Shown here: piece after piece, positions 24,308 through 34,775 of the stretch
Layout of the letters: the number at the start of each line of letters is the position of its first letter
Position numbering within the stretch: position 1 is the stretch's first letter
Assembly (NCBI GenBank): GCA_963728145.1
Contig: CAVSJA010000006.1
Span: forward strand, 372,001 to 436,000
Reading direction: 5' to 3'
From: CAVSJA01 sp963728145
Lineage (GTDB): Bacteria > Bacteroidota > Bacteroidia > Chitinophagales > Chitinophagaceae
Length of the DNA stretch: 64,000 bases
Program-made: the position numbers and the translations under genes
Notes under the pieces: generated by a model
Databases searched by the model: none
Seen by the model: only the letters and a program-made list of their open reading frames with translations
Told to the model about the DNA's origin: nothing

Positions 24308-25858
24308 TTATAACAGATAGTTCAAACTGACTTTCTTGAATTCACTAATTTGATCATTCACCCAATTCTCATCTTTGTTCATTTCGACGGCCATTAGCTT
24401 CGCTACTAAAGCTGCTGACTCGACTGCGGCCTTTGCATCGAGTAACAATGCCCTTGTTCTTCTGCTTAATGCATCTTCAAGTGTAACGCAGAATTCCTTG
24501 TGTACGGCCCAAACGATATCAGCTTTTGAATTGGAGAGATTCGGATGAATAGGTTCGGCAAGCCGTGGATCTGATTTTAGTCTTTTGATTGAATCGAGAT
24601 CACTTCCATAATAATAACCTTTTTCACTTGTATCGGGTACCTGTGATGATCCATGTATCGGGACACTCTTCGTGCGACACTCGGTATATGGAAGTTGAGC
24701 ATTAATCGCTGCAGTGTTTACCACATCTTCGGCCATCTTCCTGTAAGTGGTCCATTTACCTCCGAGAATGCTTATCAAACCCGAGTCGGATATAATAATG
24801 GTATGATCACGCGAGATCTCGGCAGTTTTTTTACTACTTGCCTTTACTAATGGGCGTAATCCCGCAAAAATGCTTTTAATGTCTTTATGCGAAGGGTCCT
24901 TTGTCAGATAACGCGAAGTATGTTCAAGTAAGAATTCAATTTCTTCCGGTAATGCTTTTGGTTCAGCAGAAATCTGTTTTACAGGGGTATCTGTTGTTCC
25001 TACAATTATTTTGCTATGCCAGGGTACTGCAAACAATACGCGACCATCATCTGTATTCGGGATCATGATCGCAGCATCACCTGGGAGAAATTCTTTATCG
25101 AGAACAATGTGAATGCCCTGGCTTGGAGTGATTGTCTCAGGATTTTTTGAATCGTCGAGTTTCTGAATCTTATCAGTGAAAACTCCTGTTGCATTGATCA
25201 CGGCCTTACTATCGATTTTATATTCTTTTCCCGTCAATCGATCTTTTACATGCACACCAGAGATTTTCGAATTTGTTTTTATAAATCCTGTTGCTTCAAA
25301 ATAATTCAACAACAAGGCCCCGTATTCAGTCGCCGTTTGTGCGAGGTTGATGGCGAGTCTCGCATCATCAAACTGGCCATCGTGATAAATAACTCCTCCT
25401 CTCAGGCCTTCCGCATCTAATGTGGGTGCACGTTCAAGCACTTCCTCAACCGATAACCATTCCGACGGACCCAAACCTAAATTTCCACTCATCCAATCGT
25501 ACACTTTCAAACCCAAACCATAATAAGGCCCTTCCCACCATTTATAATTAGGAACGATGAAGGATTGATTTTTTACAAGGTGAGGAGCATTCTTTTTCAA
25601 CAGCCCACGTTCCTTCAATGCCTCCATTACCAGCTTTACATTTCCTTGTTGCAAATAGCGCACACCACCATGCACCAGTTTTGTTGATCTTGATGAAGTA
25701 CCCTGTGCAAAATCTGATTGTTCAAATAATATGGCTTTATAGCCTCTCGACGCAGCATCTAACACTGCACCCAGGCCAGTAGCGCCACCACCAATGACAA
25801 CGATATCCCATTGGCCTGAGTATGATTCGAGTTTATTTGTAAGTTCTTGACGAAGCAT
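24308..25858 (-). CDS. glpD: FAD-dependent glycerol-3-phosphate dehydrogenase
   Basis: 516 residues from the ATG at 25858; the longer frame from 25909 would translate a word array into an unlikely N-terminus and is rejected. The N-terminal dinucleotide-binding motif is VVIGGGATGLGAVLDAASRG. Other family motifs are SSRSTKLVHGGVRYL, TQGIH-type HIVLDKEF, and LGGKWTTYRKMAED near residue 370. It oxidises glycerol-3-phosphate to dihydroxyacetone phosphate and passes electrons to the quinone pool. It lies between glpK and glpF in a co-directional cluster. Confidence 0.95.
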   Translation of the reverse strand: MLRQELTNKLESYSGQWDIVVIGGGATGLGAVLDAASRGYKAILFEQSDFAQGTSSRSTKLVHGGVRYLQQGNVKLVMEALKERGLLKKNAPHLVKNQSFIVPNYKWWEGPYYGLGLKVYDWMSGNLGLGPSEWLSVEEVLERAPTLDAEGLRGGVIYHDGQFDDARLAINLAQTATEYGALLLNYFEATGFIKTNSKISGVHVKDRLTGKEYKIDSKAVINATGVFTDKIQKLDDSKNPETITPSQGIHIVLDKEFLPGDAAIMIPNTDDGRVLFAVPWHSKIIVGTTDTPVKQISAEPKALPEEIEFLLEHTSRYLTKDPSHKDIKSIFAGLRPLVKASSKKTAEISRDHTIIISDSGLISILGGKWTTYRKMAEDVVNTAAINAQLPYTECRTKSVPIHGSSQVPDTSEKGYYYGSDLDSIKRLKSDPRLAEPIHPNLSNSKADIVWAVHKEFCVTLEDALSRRTRALLLDAKAAVESAALVAKLMAVEMNKDENWVNDQISEFKKVSLNYLL

Positions 25859-25859
25859 T

Positions 25860-25918
25860 TTGGTGAATGGTGAATGGTCAATGGTCAATGGTGAATTGTC
25901 AATAGGCAATGATCAATC
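25860..25918. repeat. Single array of 7-nt words between glpK and glpD
   Basis: Eight successive 7-nt units run directly upstream of the glpD start (TGAATGG twice, TCAATGG twice, TGAATTG, TCAATAG, GCAATGA, TCAATCG). No reverse-complement arm is visible nearby, unlike most other arrays here. The plus strand is the G-rich one, as in the left arms elsewhere. Part of the array carries the GCAATRG word of the arrays near 56.1 and 59.8 kb. Confidence 0.75.
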
Positions 25919-25957
25919 GAGCACTTCAATATAAAATAATAAATATCAAATATTAAA

Positions 25958-27457
25958 TTATCGATCCTCTCCCCACGCAATCGCAGCTTTTACTGCTCTT
26001 TGCCATCCTTTCATTAATCGATCTCTGTCATTCCCTGGAAGCACGGGTTCGAATCTTTTATCAACCTGCCATTGTTTTTGAACGGTAGCAATATTATCCC
26101 AATAGCCTACAGCAAGACCAGCGAGGTATGCCGCACCCAGTGCAGTAGTTTCATAGACTTTTGGTCTAATCACTGGAACATTCAGAATATCCGCCTGGAA
26201 TTGCATTAAAAAGTTATTGATTGTAGCGCCTCCGTCAACTCTTAATTCTTTTATTGAGATCCCTGAATCCGATTCCATCGCCTTTAGTACATCTGTAGTT
26301 TGATACGCGATGCTTTCCAACGCGGCTTTTGCCAATTGTTCTTTTGTTGTGCCGCGTGTCAATCCAAATATGCTTCCTCTTGCATGTTGATTCCACCATG
26401 GTGCACCAAGACCTGCAAATGCCGGAACCACATAAACTCCGCCTGTATCCTTTGCTTCGGCCGCAAGTGCTTCAATTTCGGGAGAAGAACGAATGAGATG
26501 CAATCCATCACGAAGCCATTGTACAACTGCACCAGCAATGAAAATACTTCCCTCAAGCGCGTATTCCACTCTGTTATGCAGCTGCCAGGCCACCGTGGTC
26601 AATAAATTGTTTTTTGAAGCGACTGCTTTTTCACCAGTATTCATCAACATAAAGCAACCAGTGCCGTAAGTATTCTTCACCATTCCAGGTTGCGTACACA
26701 TTTGTCCGAATAATGCGGCTTGTTGGTCACCTGCAATGCCTGCAATCGGAATATTCGCATGTTTGACTACCGTCTCTGTAACTCCATATATTTTACTCGA
26801 CGGTTTAATTTCGGGAAGGATCTGTTCCGGAATATTAAACAATTTCAACAGGTCAGCATCCCATTCGCAATTATGGATATTCATCAGCATCGTACGGGAT
26901 GCGTTTGAAACATCGGAGATATGAATCTTTCCGCCGGATAGTTTCCATGCGATCCAGCAATCCACTGTTCCAAAAGCTAATTCCCCATTTTCTGCTTTTT
27001 TCCTGGCCCCACTTATATTGTCCAGGATCCATTTCAATTTGGTTGCTGAGAAATAGGCATCAATGATCAAACCCGTTTTTTCCTGGATCATTTTCGCATG
27101 ACCCTGAGATTTAAGAGAATCGCAATAGTCAGCCGTTCTACGGTCCTGCCAAACGATCGCATTATAAACCGGTTTACCAGTTGCTCTTTCCCAAACAATT
27201 GTCGTTTCGCGTTGGTTGGTGATTCCAATTCCCGCTACATCCTCGGTGCGAAGGTTGCCCTTGGCCATAACCTCGGCCATCACCCCAAATTGTGAGGACC
27301 AGATCTCTTCTGCATCATGCTCCACCCAACCGCCATGTGGATATATCTGTTTGAATTCTTTTTGGGCTACTGAAATAATATTTCCGGAATGATCAAAGAT
27401 TATGGCCCGGGAGCTGGTCGTGCCCTGGTCAAGCGCGAGGATATATTTGGAACTCAT
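25958..27457 (-). CDS. glpK: Glycerol kinase
   Basis: 499 residues of the FGGY family. The N-terminal ATPase motif [16 protein letters not shown], the substrate-site NQRETT, WQDRRT, the second-domain [13 protein letters not shown] and the C-terminal [20 protein letters not shown] are all intact. It phosphorylates glycerol to glycerol-3-phosphate, trapping it in the cell and feeding glpD. It is the first gene of the glpK-glpD-glpF cluster; the 113 bp to the divergent gene at 27571 should carry its promoter. Confidence 0.95.
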   Translation of the reverse strand: MSSKYILALDQGTTSSRAIIFDHSGNIISVAQKEFKQIYPHGGWVEHDAEEIWSSQFGVMAEVMAKGNLRTEDVAGIGITNQRETTIVWERATGKPVYNAIVWQDRRTADYCDSLKSQGHAKMIQEKTGLIIDAYFSATKLKWILDNISGARKKAENGELAFGTVDCWIAWKLSGGKIHISDVSNASRTMLMNIHNCEWDADLLKLFNIPEQILPEIKPSSKIYGVTETVVKHANIPIAGIAGDQQAALFGQMCTQPGMVKNTYGTGCFMLMNTGEKAVASKNNLLTTVAWQLHNRVEYALEGSIFIAGAVVQWLRDGLHLIRSSPEIEALAAEAKDTGGVYVVPAFAGLGAPWWNQHARGSIFGLTRGTTKEQLAKAALESIAYQTTDVLKAMESDSGISIKELRVDGGATINNFLMQFQADILNVPVIRPKVYETTALGAAYLAGLAVGYWDNIATVQKQWQVDKRFEPVLPGNDRDRLMKGWQRAVKAAIAWGEDR

Positions 27458-27579
27458 GAGATAAGTGTTTCTACTAGTTTGCTGTACAAGTTACCATAAA
27501 AGGAAAACAAAATTAATTCCTCTTTGATACGTTTACAGCCACGAAACTTTTCCTGATCTTTCAGTTTTAATTGTCGAGT

Positions 27580-30500
27580 ATGAAATTTCTGTTCAGGCTG
27601 CTCATTTGTTTGGCTTCAGTGATCCTCTTCTCTCACAGCATATCATTCTCTCAGTCTCCAAGTGAAGGCAACCATATTCTTTGGCGGATCACAGGTAAGG
27701 GGATCAAGGGTCAATCTTATTTATTCGGAACCATCCACGTTACGGACAAGCGGGTCTTCAATTTCGGCGATTCGCTTTATGCGGCTATTGAGAAATCCGA
27801 TGGTTACGCAATGGAATTGGATCCGGATTCTTTGGTATCCGAGATTTTGAACAATGCTGAAGAGAAGGAAGCATCAATACTTGTAAAAGATGTTGCAGAC
27901 AAAAAACTTTTTGAAAAAGTAAAGAAAAATCTCGAACAGAAACTTAAGCGACCAGCAAATAAAATAACTGTTAAAGAGGTTCGCGAATATTATAAAGAAT
28001 GGTCTGGATTATTTGATCCGAATAAGGGGATGGAGACCGTTATGGATACCTATTTATACAATGCTGTAAAAAACGCTGGGAAATGGACAGGTGGGATTGA
28101 AGATGTCGCTGATCAATTGGAAATGATGGAGGAAATTAAAATTGATGAGTACCTGGAAGGGCTTTTCGAAAAAGATGAGGAGAGCCGCAAATTGATCGAA
28201 AAGATGGTGCGGATTTATGAAACGGAGAATCTTTCCGAAATGGAAGCATTCGACGGTATATCAGAAATTAAGAGTCCAACGATGCTCAAACGAAATGTAA
28301 AAATGGCCCGACGTATGGATAGCTTATCAGCCATCAGAAGCACTTTTTTTGCAGTTGGTGCGGGCCATCTGCCGGGAGATTCAGGAGTGGTCGCTTTATT
28401 GCGAAAAAGAGGATTTACAGTTGAACCTGTAATTTCTTCAAAAAAAATTCATGCTCTCAATTACAAGTTCACGCAGAAATTATTGCCTTGGGTACAGGTG
28501 AAATCTGATTCCGGTTATTATTCTGCTCAGTTTCCTGCCAAACCTCAGAATAACAAAACCGAACTAAACCGTGAAACAAAGATGTATGTGGATCTTGGTT
28601 CCAATCTGTTTTATATGACTATGGTCTATATCAATGAGGAAGTAAAGGACGAAGGAGATTTGTACAAAAACATAATCAATGACATGGTTGGAAAAGATAC
28701 ATTAGTTAGCAAAAAAGATATTGAGCAACAGGGGCTAAAAGGGAAGGAGGTACTGATCGGGCAAAAGGACCTCTACATGCGTGTGCGATTATTCTATTTT
28801 GCTCCGGCGATTTATTCCGTGACTGTAGGTTCTGAGGTTAAAAGAACTTTGAACTCCGATGATGTCGAGAGGTTTCTTGCCGGATTCATAATTAATAAAG
28901 ATAAGAAGCCGGTGTTCAATAATAATTGGAGAAAATACGAGTACGAACGAAATGGGTTCGTCGTAGAGTTTCCGGCAAAACCTAAGATTAAGATTGGAAA
29001 TACAGAAAATAAAGATGGATTTATTTCGGATCACTATGACATGTATGACGAGGAAAAGGACTGCTATTATCAAGTGGTAGTAAAATCGGCAACAAGAGGG
29101 AATTACGTAACCAAAGATTCAGCCGCATTTGCTGAATACGTCACTAATATTGCAAATAGAGATAAGATTAAAATTATTCGCCAAAAACAGTTCAATTATA
29201 ATGGCTATCCAGCTATTGAAATCGAATTTACCAACGTTATAGAGAATTCAATTATACGCTCTAAACTCCTTTACTTTCATCGCGGGAATAGGCTGTATAT
29301 AGCCAGTGCGACATTCAACGACGATTCTAAATCCCTTAAACTAGCGGAGAAATTTATTTCAAATTTTCAAATTACTGCAATAAAAGAGAGCAACTGGCGA
29401 CTTCAGTTAGATCCTGAAAAGAGTTTTCAGGCGTGGGCTGCAGACCCGATAACACTTTTGGAAGATTCAGCAGGCATTTATCAAATTCCTGGTCAACAAA
29501 TGATATACGCGTTTTATGACAGCAGTGCAGCATCAACTTTGTTTATCAGTAAGGCTGTTTATCCCAGGTTCTTTTGGGCTCAGAACGATACCTCACTAAT
29601 AAGAAAAGAATCCAATGACTTAATTCACTATCGCGATAGCTTAATCGACTACAAATGGGTGAGAAACGGCAATTACAAAGGTGCGGAAATAATCATAAAG
29701 CCTTATGATAACAATAACTTAAAGAAATTCAGACTTATTCTTGTTGGAGATACATTGTACTCAATCTACACTATTGCAGCCCAGGAGTGGTTGCAAAGAG
29801 AAAGCTACCGACGGTTCTTCGAAGATTTTAGATTTATAGATGAAAAAGCTGTTTCAACTATTTTTAAAAGGAAAACGGCCGACTTTTTAACTGCATTAAA
29901 AACCGCCGACTCTGCGGCTCTGGTAAAATTAAAGCCGGTGCTAAGTCTTGTTGAATTCGAAAACGAAGATTTGCCGCTACTATATGAAGCCCTTCTGCAA
30001 CCCTACGCTGATTCGGGAACTTACAATTCGGTAACCTCTCAACTTTTTACCATAATCGGTCAAATTAAATCGAAGAGCACAATTGATTTTGTTAATAAGA
30101 CCTATCGCGACCTCCCGAAGCGCCAGGAAGAATTGCGTTACGAGCTCCTTAATCTTTTAGCCGCGCAAGAGACGCAGGAAGCTTATCATTTGATAAGTGA
30201 TCTATTGAAGTTTAAGTCCCCCGAATTTGACAACCCATATCGCTTGTTCAGTAGGATGAGAGATACGCTTCAATTAACAGTTCAGATCTTTCCTGACCTC
30301 CTGCACTTGTTGAAGGATCCATATGCGGGGGCCCCGCTTATTCAGCTTACTAACTACCTTCTCGATAGCAGCCTGATTCAAAAATCCATTCTTGACAAAT
30401 ACAAAACAGAACTCAATTCACTTGCGGAGCAAGGAGTGAAGGAAACAAGGAAAAAAGACAACGAAAATAGTTACCAATACTATTCCCTGATCGGACTATT

Positions 30501-31047
30501 TGGAAAATTAAATACAAAGGAAACTGAGCAATGGTTGAGGAAATTTTTGTCATCAGAGGAAATTTATATTAAATACCACGCAGCAGTGACCTTACTGGAA
30601 AATAAGTTGACAGTTGGCTCAGCTGATCTTTTAAAACTAGCTGCCAGCAATGACTATCGTATTTCACTTTATGAAAAATTGAAGGAACTAAAAAAGGAAT
30701 CATTGTTTCCGATAACTTATAAAACTCAAAAAGCATTTGCAGAATCCGAATTGTATCTTATTGCGACGGAAGGGTATGAGGTAGATGTAAACAAAATAAG
30801 TTTTATTGGCGAAAAGATTGCTTCTTATCAGGGCAAGAAACAGAAATTCTATTTATTCAAAGTAATTATAGAAGTAGGCGATGGACGGGAGTCAAGATTG
30901 GGAATTATGGGTCCTTATGGCCTGAAACCTCAACCGCTGGTCACAGAATCGGATGTGAGCGGGATGTATATGGATGAAGAATTCAATCTCGGGAAGCTTG
31001 ATTCTCATCTCAAAGAATTCCTTCTGCAAAGGGAGGCTGAAGAATAG
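27580..31047 (+). CDS. Exported TraB/GumN-domain protein with three repeated modules
   Basis: A 1155-residue exported protein (signal peptide ending near residue 26; start at the ATG, not the TTG at 27571). Residues about 30-290 are a TraB/GumN domain: LWRITGKGIKGQSYLFGTIHV, then FFAVGAGHLPGDSGVVALLRKRG (cited in part). Three modules of about 150 residues follow, beginning near 302 (PWVQVKSDSGYYSAQFPAK), 449 (NWRKYEYERNGFVVEFPAK) and 603 (NWRLQLDPEKSFQAW). The C-terminal third is helical, like HEAT repeats. TraB-family proteins resemble metalloproteases of the Tiki type (GTIH.. with distal His), so a protease role is possible. No partner gene is adjacent. Confidence 0.8.
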   Translation: MKFLFRLLICLASVILFSHSISFSQSPSEGNHILWRITGKGIKGQSYLFGTIHVTDKRVFNFGDSLYAAIEKSDGYAMELDPDSLVSEILNNAEEKEASILVKDVADKKLFEKVKKNLEQKLKRPANKITVKEVREYYKEWSGLFDPNKGMETVMDTYLYNAVKNAGKWTGGIEDVADQLEMMEEIKIDEYLEGLFEKDEESRKLIEKMVRIYETENLSEMEAFDGISEIKSPTMLKRNVKMARRMDSLSAIRSTFFAVGAGHLPGDSGVVALLRKRGFTVEPVISSKKIHALNYKFTQKLLPWVQVKSDSGYYSAQFPAKPQNNKTELNRETKMYVDLGSNLFYMTMVYINEEVKDEGDLYKNIINDMVGKDTLVSKKDIEQQGLKGKEVLIGQKDLYMRVRLFYFAPAIYSVTVGSEVKRTLNSDDVERFLAGFIINKDKKPVFNNNWRKYEYERNGFVVEFPAKPKIKIGNTENKDGFISDHYDMYDEEKDCYYQVVVKSATRGNYVTKDSAAFAEYVTNIANRDKIKIIRQKQFNYNGYPAIEIEFTNVIENSIIRSKLLYFHRGNRLYIASATFNDDSKSLKLAEKFISNFQITAIKESNWRLQLDPEKSFQAWAADPITLLEDSAGIYQIPGQQMIYAFYDSSAASTLFISKAVYPRFFWAQNDTSLIRKESNDLIHYRDSLIDYKWVRNGNYKGAEIIIKPYDNNNLKKFRLILVGDTLYSIYTIAAQEWLQRESYRRFFEDFRFIDEKAVSTIFKRKTADFLTALKTADSAALVKLKPVLSLVEFENEDLPLLYEALLQPYADSGTYNSVTSQLFTIIGQIKSKSTIDFVNKTYRDLPKRQEELRYELLNLLAAQETQEAYHLISDLLKFKSPEFDNPYRLFSRMRDTLQLTVQIFPDLLHLLKDPYAGAPLIQLTNYLLDSSLIQKSILDKYKTELNSLAEQGVKETRKKDNENSYQYYSLIGLFGKLNTKETEQWLRKFLSSEEIYIKYHAAVTLLENKLTVGSADLLKLAASNDYRISLYEKLKELKKESLFPITYKTQKAFAESELYLIATEGYEVDVNKISFIGEKIASYQGKKQKFYLFKVIIEVGDGRESRLGIMGPYGLKPQPLVTESDVSGMYMDEEFNLGKLDSHLKEFLLQREAEE

Positions 31048-31142
31048 CGATCAGAATTAATCAAATAATTTCCCATCCACGAAATTTTTCATGGTGCATC
31101 GGCCGCAATTATTTACATTCATCGGCCCAAAATGCACAATCT

Positions 31143-34100
31143 ATGAATCGAAACCTGAGTCGCTACGGCAAATTAATTTGCCTGTGTTTAGTCCTTATTT
31201 TATCAATTCTTTTCTGGGCTTTCAGAACACCAATACGGCCCGTTATTGATCCTGAATTCAAGTTTGCCGATACCACAAAAAAGGATACCGTAGTGTATGC
31301 GGCTTACAAGGACCTTCCCTTAAAGCCCAGTCGAAAGATCAGCTTTACTACTAATGAAGGTACCTGGATGTCGGTTGATATCAGTCCCGATGGTCAGAAC
31401 ATCATCTTCGACCTGATGGGGGATATTTATTCCATTCCCGCAGCAGGAGGTAAGGCAACTCCAATAACAAAAGGAATTTCTTTCGATACACATCCGCGCT
31501 ACAGTCCTGATGGAAAGAAGATCCTCTTCACATCAGATCGCAGCGGATCCGAAAATGTTTGGTATATCGATACAGAGAAAAAAGATACTATACAGGTTAC
31601 CAAAGACCGTGATCAGAATTTTCCTGCAGCTACCTGGACACCTGATGGCGAATTCATCGTTGCCGCAAGAGGAAGACTCGATGTAAAACTCTGGATCCTT
31701 CATAAGGATGCTGGCAGCGGAACTCAATTAACTGAAGCCGCCGGATTAAAAACAATTGACCCCGTGGTGAGCCCCGATGGTCGATACATTTATTATTCTC
31801 AACGCAATGGTCCCTGGAATTATAATGCCGCCTTTCCCCAATACCAGATCGGATGTTATGATCGGGACAATGCAAAGAGCAATACCATAACCAGCCGATA
31901 CGGTTCTGCATTTACTCCAACTCTTTCAAAAGACGGGAAATGGATGGTTTATGGATCTCGTTATGAGGATAAGACGGGATTGGTATTGCGCAATTTGCAA
32001 ACGGGCGAAGAAAAATGGTTAGCTTATCCGGTTCAGCGTGATGAGCAGGAGTCAATCGCCACGATGGGGGTATTGCCAGGAATGTCTTTTACCCCCGATA
32101 GCAAAGCGTTGATCGCTTCTTATGGTGGAAAGATCTATCGGATTCCCATTGATGGATCTAAAGCAACAGAAATTCCTTTCACCGCCGATATACAATTGGA
32201 ATTAGGGCCAAGACTTGAATTCAAGTACCCGGTGTCTGACTCTTCTCATGCGATGGTGAATCAGATCAGGGATGCGGTTCCTTCACCTGATGGAAAGAAA
32301 CTTGCTTTTACCGCTTTGAACCGATTATATGTAATGGATTTCCCTTCGGGTACACCAAAACGTTTGACAACAAACAATTTCACCGAAGCACAACCGGTAT
32401 GGTCGCCTGACGGAAATTATATTGCTTTTAGTTCCTGGGCCCCGGAAGGCGGACATATTTATAAAGTAAATGTGGGTGGAACAGCAAACGTTCAAAAGCT
32501 TACAAAGGACGCGGCATTATATAACAGTATTGCATGGAATGCAAAGAATGATCGCCTTGTATTCATCCGTTCTAATTATCGTGCTTTTAAGGAATCTATC
32601 GGGCCCGTTGCAAATGGAAGCGAAGATCAACTTTGCTGGATACCAGCGAATGGTGGAGATATCACATTAATCGATCGTGCAGCATTTCGTAGCAACCCGC
32701 ATTTTACAAAGACTGATGATCGGATTTATCTTAATCAAAATGGAGCCTTGATCTCCGTTCGTTGGGATGGAACTGATGAAAAAGTTCATGCCCGTGTTAC
32801 GGGCGTTGCAACTTATGGTATTAGCATTTTGAAGGATAACGAACATATGCATGAATTGAATGCAAGCGATTATTGTTTGCTGACTGAAAAAGCTGCACAG
32901 GCCATGGAAGTACAGGCGCCTTCGGTAGCAGCACAGGTAAATATTTCTCCAGCAGGTGATCGTGCATTAGCGCAGGTAAACAATGATATTTTTGTGTTGA
33001 CCTTGCCGAAAACAGGAAAGGTTGCAAATATTTCTGTTGCAGATGCCAATTCTTCAATCTTCCCGGCTCGTAAGCTCACCGAACTGGGTGGAGAATTCGC
33101 TTCCTGGGAAGCTGATGGAAAAAAGATCCATTGGTCATTGGGAAATTCTCATTTTGTATATGATGTAGATAAAGCAAAGAAGTTTGAAGACAGTTTGCGG
33201 ATAGCAAAAAGAGAAGAGGAGAAACGTAAGGCTGATTCGACTGCAAAGGCAAAGGCTGATACAACAGCTAAACCTAAAACGGATACGACCGCCCAAATCT
33301 TAAAAGATACCTCAGGTAAGAAAACTGATTCCCTTGCAAAGAAAGCTCCCGAGAAAAAAGAAGAACCAAAATACAAGCCGGATGAAGTGCAGGTTAAGAT
33401 GTGGTTCGCGAAAGATTTTCCAAATTCAACCGTATTGTTGAAAGGAGCGAGGATCATTACGATGAAGGGCAATGAAATATTGGATAATGCCGATCTGCTC
33501 ATAGTGAACAATCGTATCAAAGCGATCGGACGAAGTGGTTCACTTACTGTTCCATCGAATACGAAAGTGATTGATGTGGCTGGAAAAACAATTGTACCAG
33601 GATTTGTAGATACCCATGCGCATATGTGGCCGCAATGGGGAATTCATAAAAACCAGGTTTGGATCTATGCGGCCAATCTCGCATATGGTGTAACAACAAC
33701 AAGAGATCCGCAAACTGCAACCAGCGATGTATTAACTTATAGTGATATGGTTGATGCAGGCTCCATGGTTGGACCAAGAGTTTATTCAACAGGGCCTGGG
33801 GTCGGATTCTGGATGTATAATATTCGCGATTCAGCGCATGCGAGCAATGTATTAAGGCAATACAGTAAATACTATAATACGAAGTATATTAAGATGTATC
33901 TCTCTGGTCCGCGGAATGTTCGCCAGTGGATTATTAAGGCCGCAAAAGATCAGGGATTGATGCCAACAACGGAAGGTGGATTGAATTATAAAATAAATAT
34001 CACCAATCTGCTGGATGGATATCCCGGTCACGAGCATTCAATCCCGGTGTTCCCGCTGTACAAGGATGTTTATAAAACAATAGCGGATGCTAAAATGGCC

Positions 34101-34682
34101 GTTACCCCAACTTTGCTCGTTGCATACGGAGGACCATGGGCTGAGAATTATTTTTATGAAACAGATGCTCCATATAAAGATGCCAAGCTCCAATTCTTTA
34201 CACCATATGATGAATTGGCGCAGAAAACAAGACGTCGTGCCGGTTGGTTCATGCCTGAAGAACATGTATTTCAAAAGCATGCTAAGTCAATGAGGTCAAT
34301 GGTAGAAAGTGGGGCGCTGGCAGGAATTGGAAGTCATGGTCAATTGCAGGGACTCGGTTATCATTGGGAACTTTGGGCAATGCAAAGTGGTGGCATGAGC
34401 AATCATGATGCATTGAAAACTGCAACAATACTCGGTGCGGAAGCACTGGGTCTCGAAGGAGATCTTGGAAGTATAGAAGTGGGAAAGCTTGCCGACTTTA
34501 TCATTCTCGATAAAAATCCGCTCGAGAATATTCGCAATACGAATACCGTCAATATGGTGATGAAGAATGGCCGCCTTTATAATGGTAGTACAATGGATGA
34601 GGTTTATCCAAGTCAAAAGAAACTAGAAAGAACTGAGTGGACATTTGATAAGCCGGTCAATAATACGGGGGTCAAAGAATAG
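31143..34682 (+). CDS. Exported PD40 beta-propeller / amidohydrolase fusion
   Basis: 1179 residues. An N-terminal signal anchor is followed by a TolB-like PD40 propeller (about 55-650) with repeats of the type SPDGKKILFTSDRSG, a low-complexity Lys/Asp/Thr linker (about 685-750), and an amidohydrolase domain (about 755-1175) with the metal motif DTHAHMW near residue 823 and a C-terminal GKLADFIILDKNPLENI. This fusion is common in Bacteroidota and is annotated as an amidohydrolase or Tricorn-like protein; the hydrolysed bond (possibly in cyclic peptides or amides) is unknown. A strong terminator follows at 34731. Confidence 0.88.
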   Translation: MNRNLSRYGKLICLCLVLILSILFWAFRTPIRPVIDPEFKFADTTKKDTVVYAAYKDLPLKPSRKISFTTNEGTWMSVDISPDGQNIIFDLMGDIYSIPAAGGKATPITKGISFDTHPRYSPDGKKILFTSDRSGSENVWYIDTEKKDTIQVTKDRDQNFPAATWTPDGEFIVAARGRLDVKLWILHKDAGSGTQLTEAAGLKTIDPVVSPDGRYIYYSQRNGPWNYNAAFPQYQIGCYDRDNAKSNTITSRYGSAFTPTLSKDGKWMVYGSRYEDKTGLVLRNLQTGEEKWLAYPVQRDEQESIATMGVLPGMSFTPDSKALIASYGGKIYRIPIDGSKATEIPFTADIQLELGPRLEFKYPVSDSSHAMVNQIRDAVPSPDGKKLAFTALNRLYVMDFPSGTPKRLTTNNFTEAQPVWSPDGNYIAFSSWAPEGGHIYKVNVGGTANVQKLTKDAALYNSIAWNAKNDRLVFIRSNYRAFKESIGPVANGSEDQLCWIPANGGDITLIDRAAFRSNPHFTKTDDRIYLNQNGALISVRWDGTDEKVHARVTGVATYGISILKDNEHMHELNASDYCLLTEKAAQAMEVQAPSVAAQVNISPAGDRALAQVNNDIFVLTLPKTGKVANISVADANSSIFPARKLTELGGEFASWEADGKKIHWSLGNSHFVYDVDKAKKFEDSLRIAKREEEKRKADSTAKAKADTTAKPKTDTTAQILKDTSGKKTDSLAKKAPEKKEEPKYKPDEVQVKMWFAKDFPNSTVLLKGARIITMKGNEILDNADLLIVNNRIKAIGRSGSLTVPSNTKVIDVAGKTIVPGFVDTHAHMWPQWGIHKNQVWIYAANLAYGVTTTRDPQTATSDVLTYSDMVDAGSMVGPRVYSTGPGVGFWMYNIRDSAHASNVLRQYSKYYNTKYIKMYLSGPRNVRQWIIKAAKDQGLMPTTEGGLNYKINITNLLDGYPGHEHSIPVFPLYKDVYKTIADAKMAVTPTLLVAYGGPWAENYFYETDAPYKDAKLQFFTPYDELAQKTRRRAGWFMPEEHVFQKHAKSMRSMVESGALAGIGSHGQLQGLGYHWELWAMQSGGMSNHDALKTATILGAEALGLEGDLGSIEVGKLADFIILDKNPLENIRNTNTVNMVMKNGRLYNGSTMDEVYPSQKKLERTEWTFDKPVNNTGVKE

Positions 34683-34722
34683 GGTTGACAAGGTTGACAG
34701 GGTTGACAAGGTTGATAAGGTA
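34683..34722. repeat. Single array of 9-nt GGTTGACAA words after a stop codon
   Basis: Four tandem 9-nt units (GGTTGACAA, GGTTGACAG, GGTTGACAA, GGTTGATAA) start directly at the stop codon of the amidohydrolase gene. No inverted partner arm is seen. It resembles the left arms of the other arrays but with a 9-nt period. Confidence 0.7.
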
Positions 34723-34730
34723 TAAGATAG

Positions 34731-34773
34731 AAGCTGCGGTTGATCAATACAATCAATCGCAGCTTTTGTTTTT
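34731..34773 (+). terminator. Rho-independent terminator of the amidohydrolase gene
   Basis: AAGCTGCGGTTGAT (34731-34744) pairs with ATCAATCGCAGCTT (34752-34765) over 14 bp with a single G-T wobble; the loop is 7 nt and TTGTTTTT follows. Confidence 0.88.
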
Positions 34774-34775
34774 AA

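Noticed and set aside
25859..25909. N-terminal extension of GlpD
   Set aside because: The extra 17 residues are encoded by the 7-nt word array; the start at 25858 matches GlpD proteins.
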